Shown in pieces: positions 62,989-64,000 of a stretch of DNA of 64,000 bases (positions within the stretch are counted from its first letter, which is position 1; every line of letters starts with the position of its first letter). The notes under the pieces were generated by a model. That model was not told where the DNA came from and did not search any database. It was given only the letters and a program-made list of their open reading frames with translations. Source of the DNA: Lacrimispora xylanisolvens (GTDB lineage: Bacteria; Bacillota; Clostridia; Lachnospirales; Lachnospiraceae); NCBI RefSeq assembly GCF_002934545.1, contig NZ_PTJA01000007.1, positions 62,001 through 126,000 on the forward strand, given 5' to 3'. Position numbers and translations under genes: made by a program.

Positions 62989-64000
62989 ATGGTAAAGTTG
63001 TATGACGGAGGAGCATATCTTGTAAACGGTACTCAGCTGATTCCTGAAGAGGAACTGTCCAAAGTAAACGCCCAGAGAAGTACTCCCATTACAAGAGAAG
63101 AGGCGAAAAAGGGTACCATTGCATACTCCATATTAGAAAAACATAATACATCGGGAAACATGGAGCACTTAAAACTGCGTTTTGACTCCATGGCATCCCA
63201 TGACATAACATTTGTAGGAATTATTCAGACAGCCCGTGCATCAGGCCTTACAGAATTTCCTATTCCATACGTAATGACCAACTGTCACAACTCCCTGTGT
63301 GCCGTTGGCGGAACGATTAATGAAGATGACCATGTATTTGGTCTGTCTGCAGCAAAGAAGTACGGAGGAATCTTCGTTCCTCCCCACATCGCAGTCATTC
63401 ATCAGTACATGAGGGAAATGATGGCAGGATGCGGCCGCATGATCCTGGGTTCTGACAGCCATACCCGTTACGGTGCCCTGGGTACCATGGCAATCGGGGA
63501 AGGCGGCGGAGAACTGGTAAAACAGCTGTTAAAAGATACCTATGACGTTGCCTATCCTGGAGTCGTTGCCATTTATTTAACCGGTGCTCCTGCTTCCCAC
63601 GTAGGTCCTCATGATGTGGCGTTAGCCATTATTGGGGCTGTATTTAAAAATGGCTATGTAAAAAATAAGATTATGGAATTTGTAGGTCCCGGTGTTTCAT
63701 CCATGGATACGGATTACAGAAACGGTGTGGATGTCATGACTACGGAAACAACCTGCCTTTCTTCTGTCTGGATCACAGATGAGGATACAAGGGAGTATTT
63801 AAAACTTCATGGCAGAGAATCTGACTATGCCCAGTTAAATCCCGCTGAAGTAGCTTATTACGATGGCGTTGTTCATGTGGATTTAAGCACCATTAAGCCT
63901 ATGATTGCTCTCCCCTTCCATCCAAGCAACACCTATGAAATTGATGAACTGAATGATAATCTGGGTGATATTTTAAGAACTGTGGAAAAAGAAGCGGCTC
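62989..64000 (+). CDS. Aconitase-family hydratase (partial, C-terminus off the window)
   Basis: The first 337 codons of an aconitase-fold hydratase start [20 protein letters not shown] at the ATG at 62989, 3 bp after citrate synthase. Family features visible are [18 protein letters not shown], a [20 protein letters not shown] substrate/cluster region and [13 protein letters not shown]. It resembles the YbhJ/hydratase branch found beside citrate synthase in Clostridia and is expected to isomerise citrate to isocitrate. The remaining cluster Cys residues lie beyond the window, so cluster binding cannot be checked here. Confidence 0.85.
   Translation, partial: MVKLYDGGAYLVNGTQLIPEEELSKVNAQRSTPITREEAKKGTIAYSILEKHNTSGNMEHLKLRFDSMASHDITFVGIIQTARASGLTEFPIPYVMTNCHNSLCAVGGTINEDDHVFGLSAAKKYGGIFVPPHIAVIHQYMREMMAGCGRMILGSDSHTRYGALGTMAIGEGGGELVKQLLKDTYDVAYPGVVAIYLTGAPASHVGPHDVALAIIGAVFKNGYVKNKIMEFVGPGVSSMDTDYRNGVDVMTTETTCLSSVWITDEDTREYLKLHGRESDYAQLNPAEVAYYDGVVHVDLSTIKPMIALPFHPSNTYEIDELNDNLGDILRTVEKEAA

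Noticed and set aside
1-64000. Mobile elements, CRISPR arrays, tRNA or rRNA genes
   Set aside because: None were seen: no transposase motifs, no spaced repeats, no tRNA cloverleaf or rRNA sequence was recognised.

Overview
This window looks like chromosomal core DNA from a Gram-positive, endospore-forming Clostridia bacterium, most likely Lachnospiraceae (a Lacrimispora/Clostridium cluster XIVa-like genome). The evidence is the sporulation genes (yqfC, yqfD, spoIVA, a SpoVB-like flippase, spoIIIE), a long-form PRPP synthetase, low-GC Gram-positive gene orders (ffh-ylxM, rpsP-khpA-rimM-trmD, prkC-stp-rlmN-rsmB) and strong purine-rich ribosome binding sites. I support 64 protein genes. 61 lie on the minus strand; only prs and the citrate synthase/hydratase pair are on plus. 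I saw no rRNA, tRNA, CRISPR array, transposase or prophage.

Layout, low to high coordinate (minus-strand operons read right to left). 1-5 kb: rpsU with its own promoter and terminator, then yqfC-yqfD-phoH-ybeY-DUF3048 lipoprotein-SpoVB-like flippase, each overlapping the next by 4-14 bp, behind a sigma-E-like promoter. 5-9 kb: alaS preceded by an unlisted 49-aa membrane protein gene, then an LprI-like envelope protein. 9-17 kb: rnhA with a beta-CASP nuclease, spoIVA (second sigma-E-like promoter), an AraC/degenerate-GGDEF/DUF402-like fusion regulator, and an ABC-2 exporter. 17-22 kb: a complete branched-chain amino acid uptake operon, livJ-H-M-G-F, with a hairpin after the binding-protein gene. 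22-26 kb: DUF512 radical SAM protein, der, plsY, gpsA. 26-27 kb: divergent prs.

27-41 kb is the translation and protein-export block: ylxM-ffh, rpsP-khpA-rimM-trmD, then two genes not normally there (a zinc-ribbon/TPR membrane protein and an HExxH membrane protein), then rplS with its own promoter, lepB, rbgA, rnhB, yraN, pgeF. To the right are an alpha/beta hydrolase, a VOC protein, serS and a vitamin B6 pair (ECF S component plus pyridoxamine kinase). 41-61 kb is a near-continuous housekeeping run: tepA, spoIIIE, fhs, murE, murF, priA, def, fmt, a zinc peptidase, rsmB, rlmN, the PP2C phosphatase and PASTA kinase pair, rsgA, rpe, thiN. 61.5-64 kb (plus strand): citrate synthase and an aconitase-family hydratase, behind a strongly structured leader RNA.

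Most of the window is conserved housekeeping. The least explained items are the structured leader before citrate synthase, the AraC-GGDEF-DUF402-like fusion coupled to an ABC-2 exporter, the two-gene insertion that splits trmD from rplS, the 49-aa protein before alaS, and several regulatory repeats and hairpins. All family calls come from reading motifs by eye. No database search was run.
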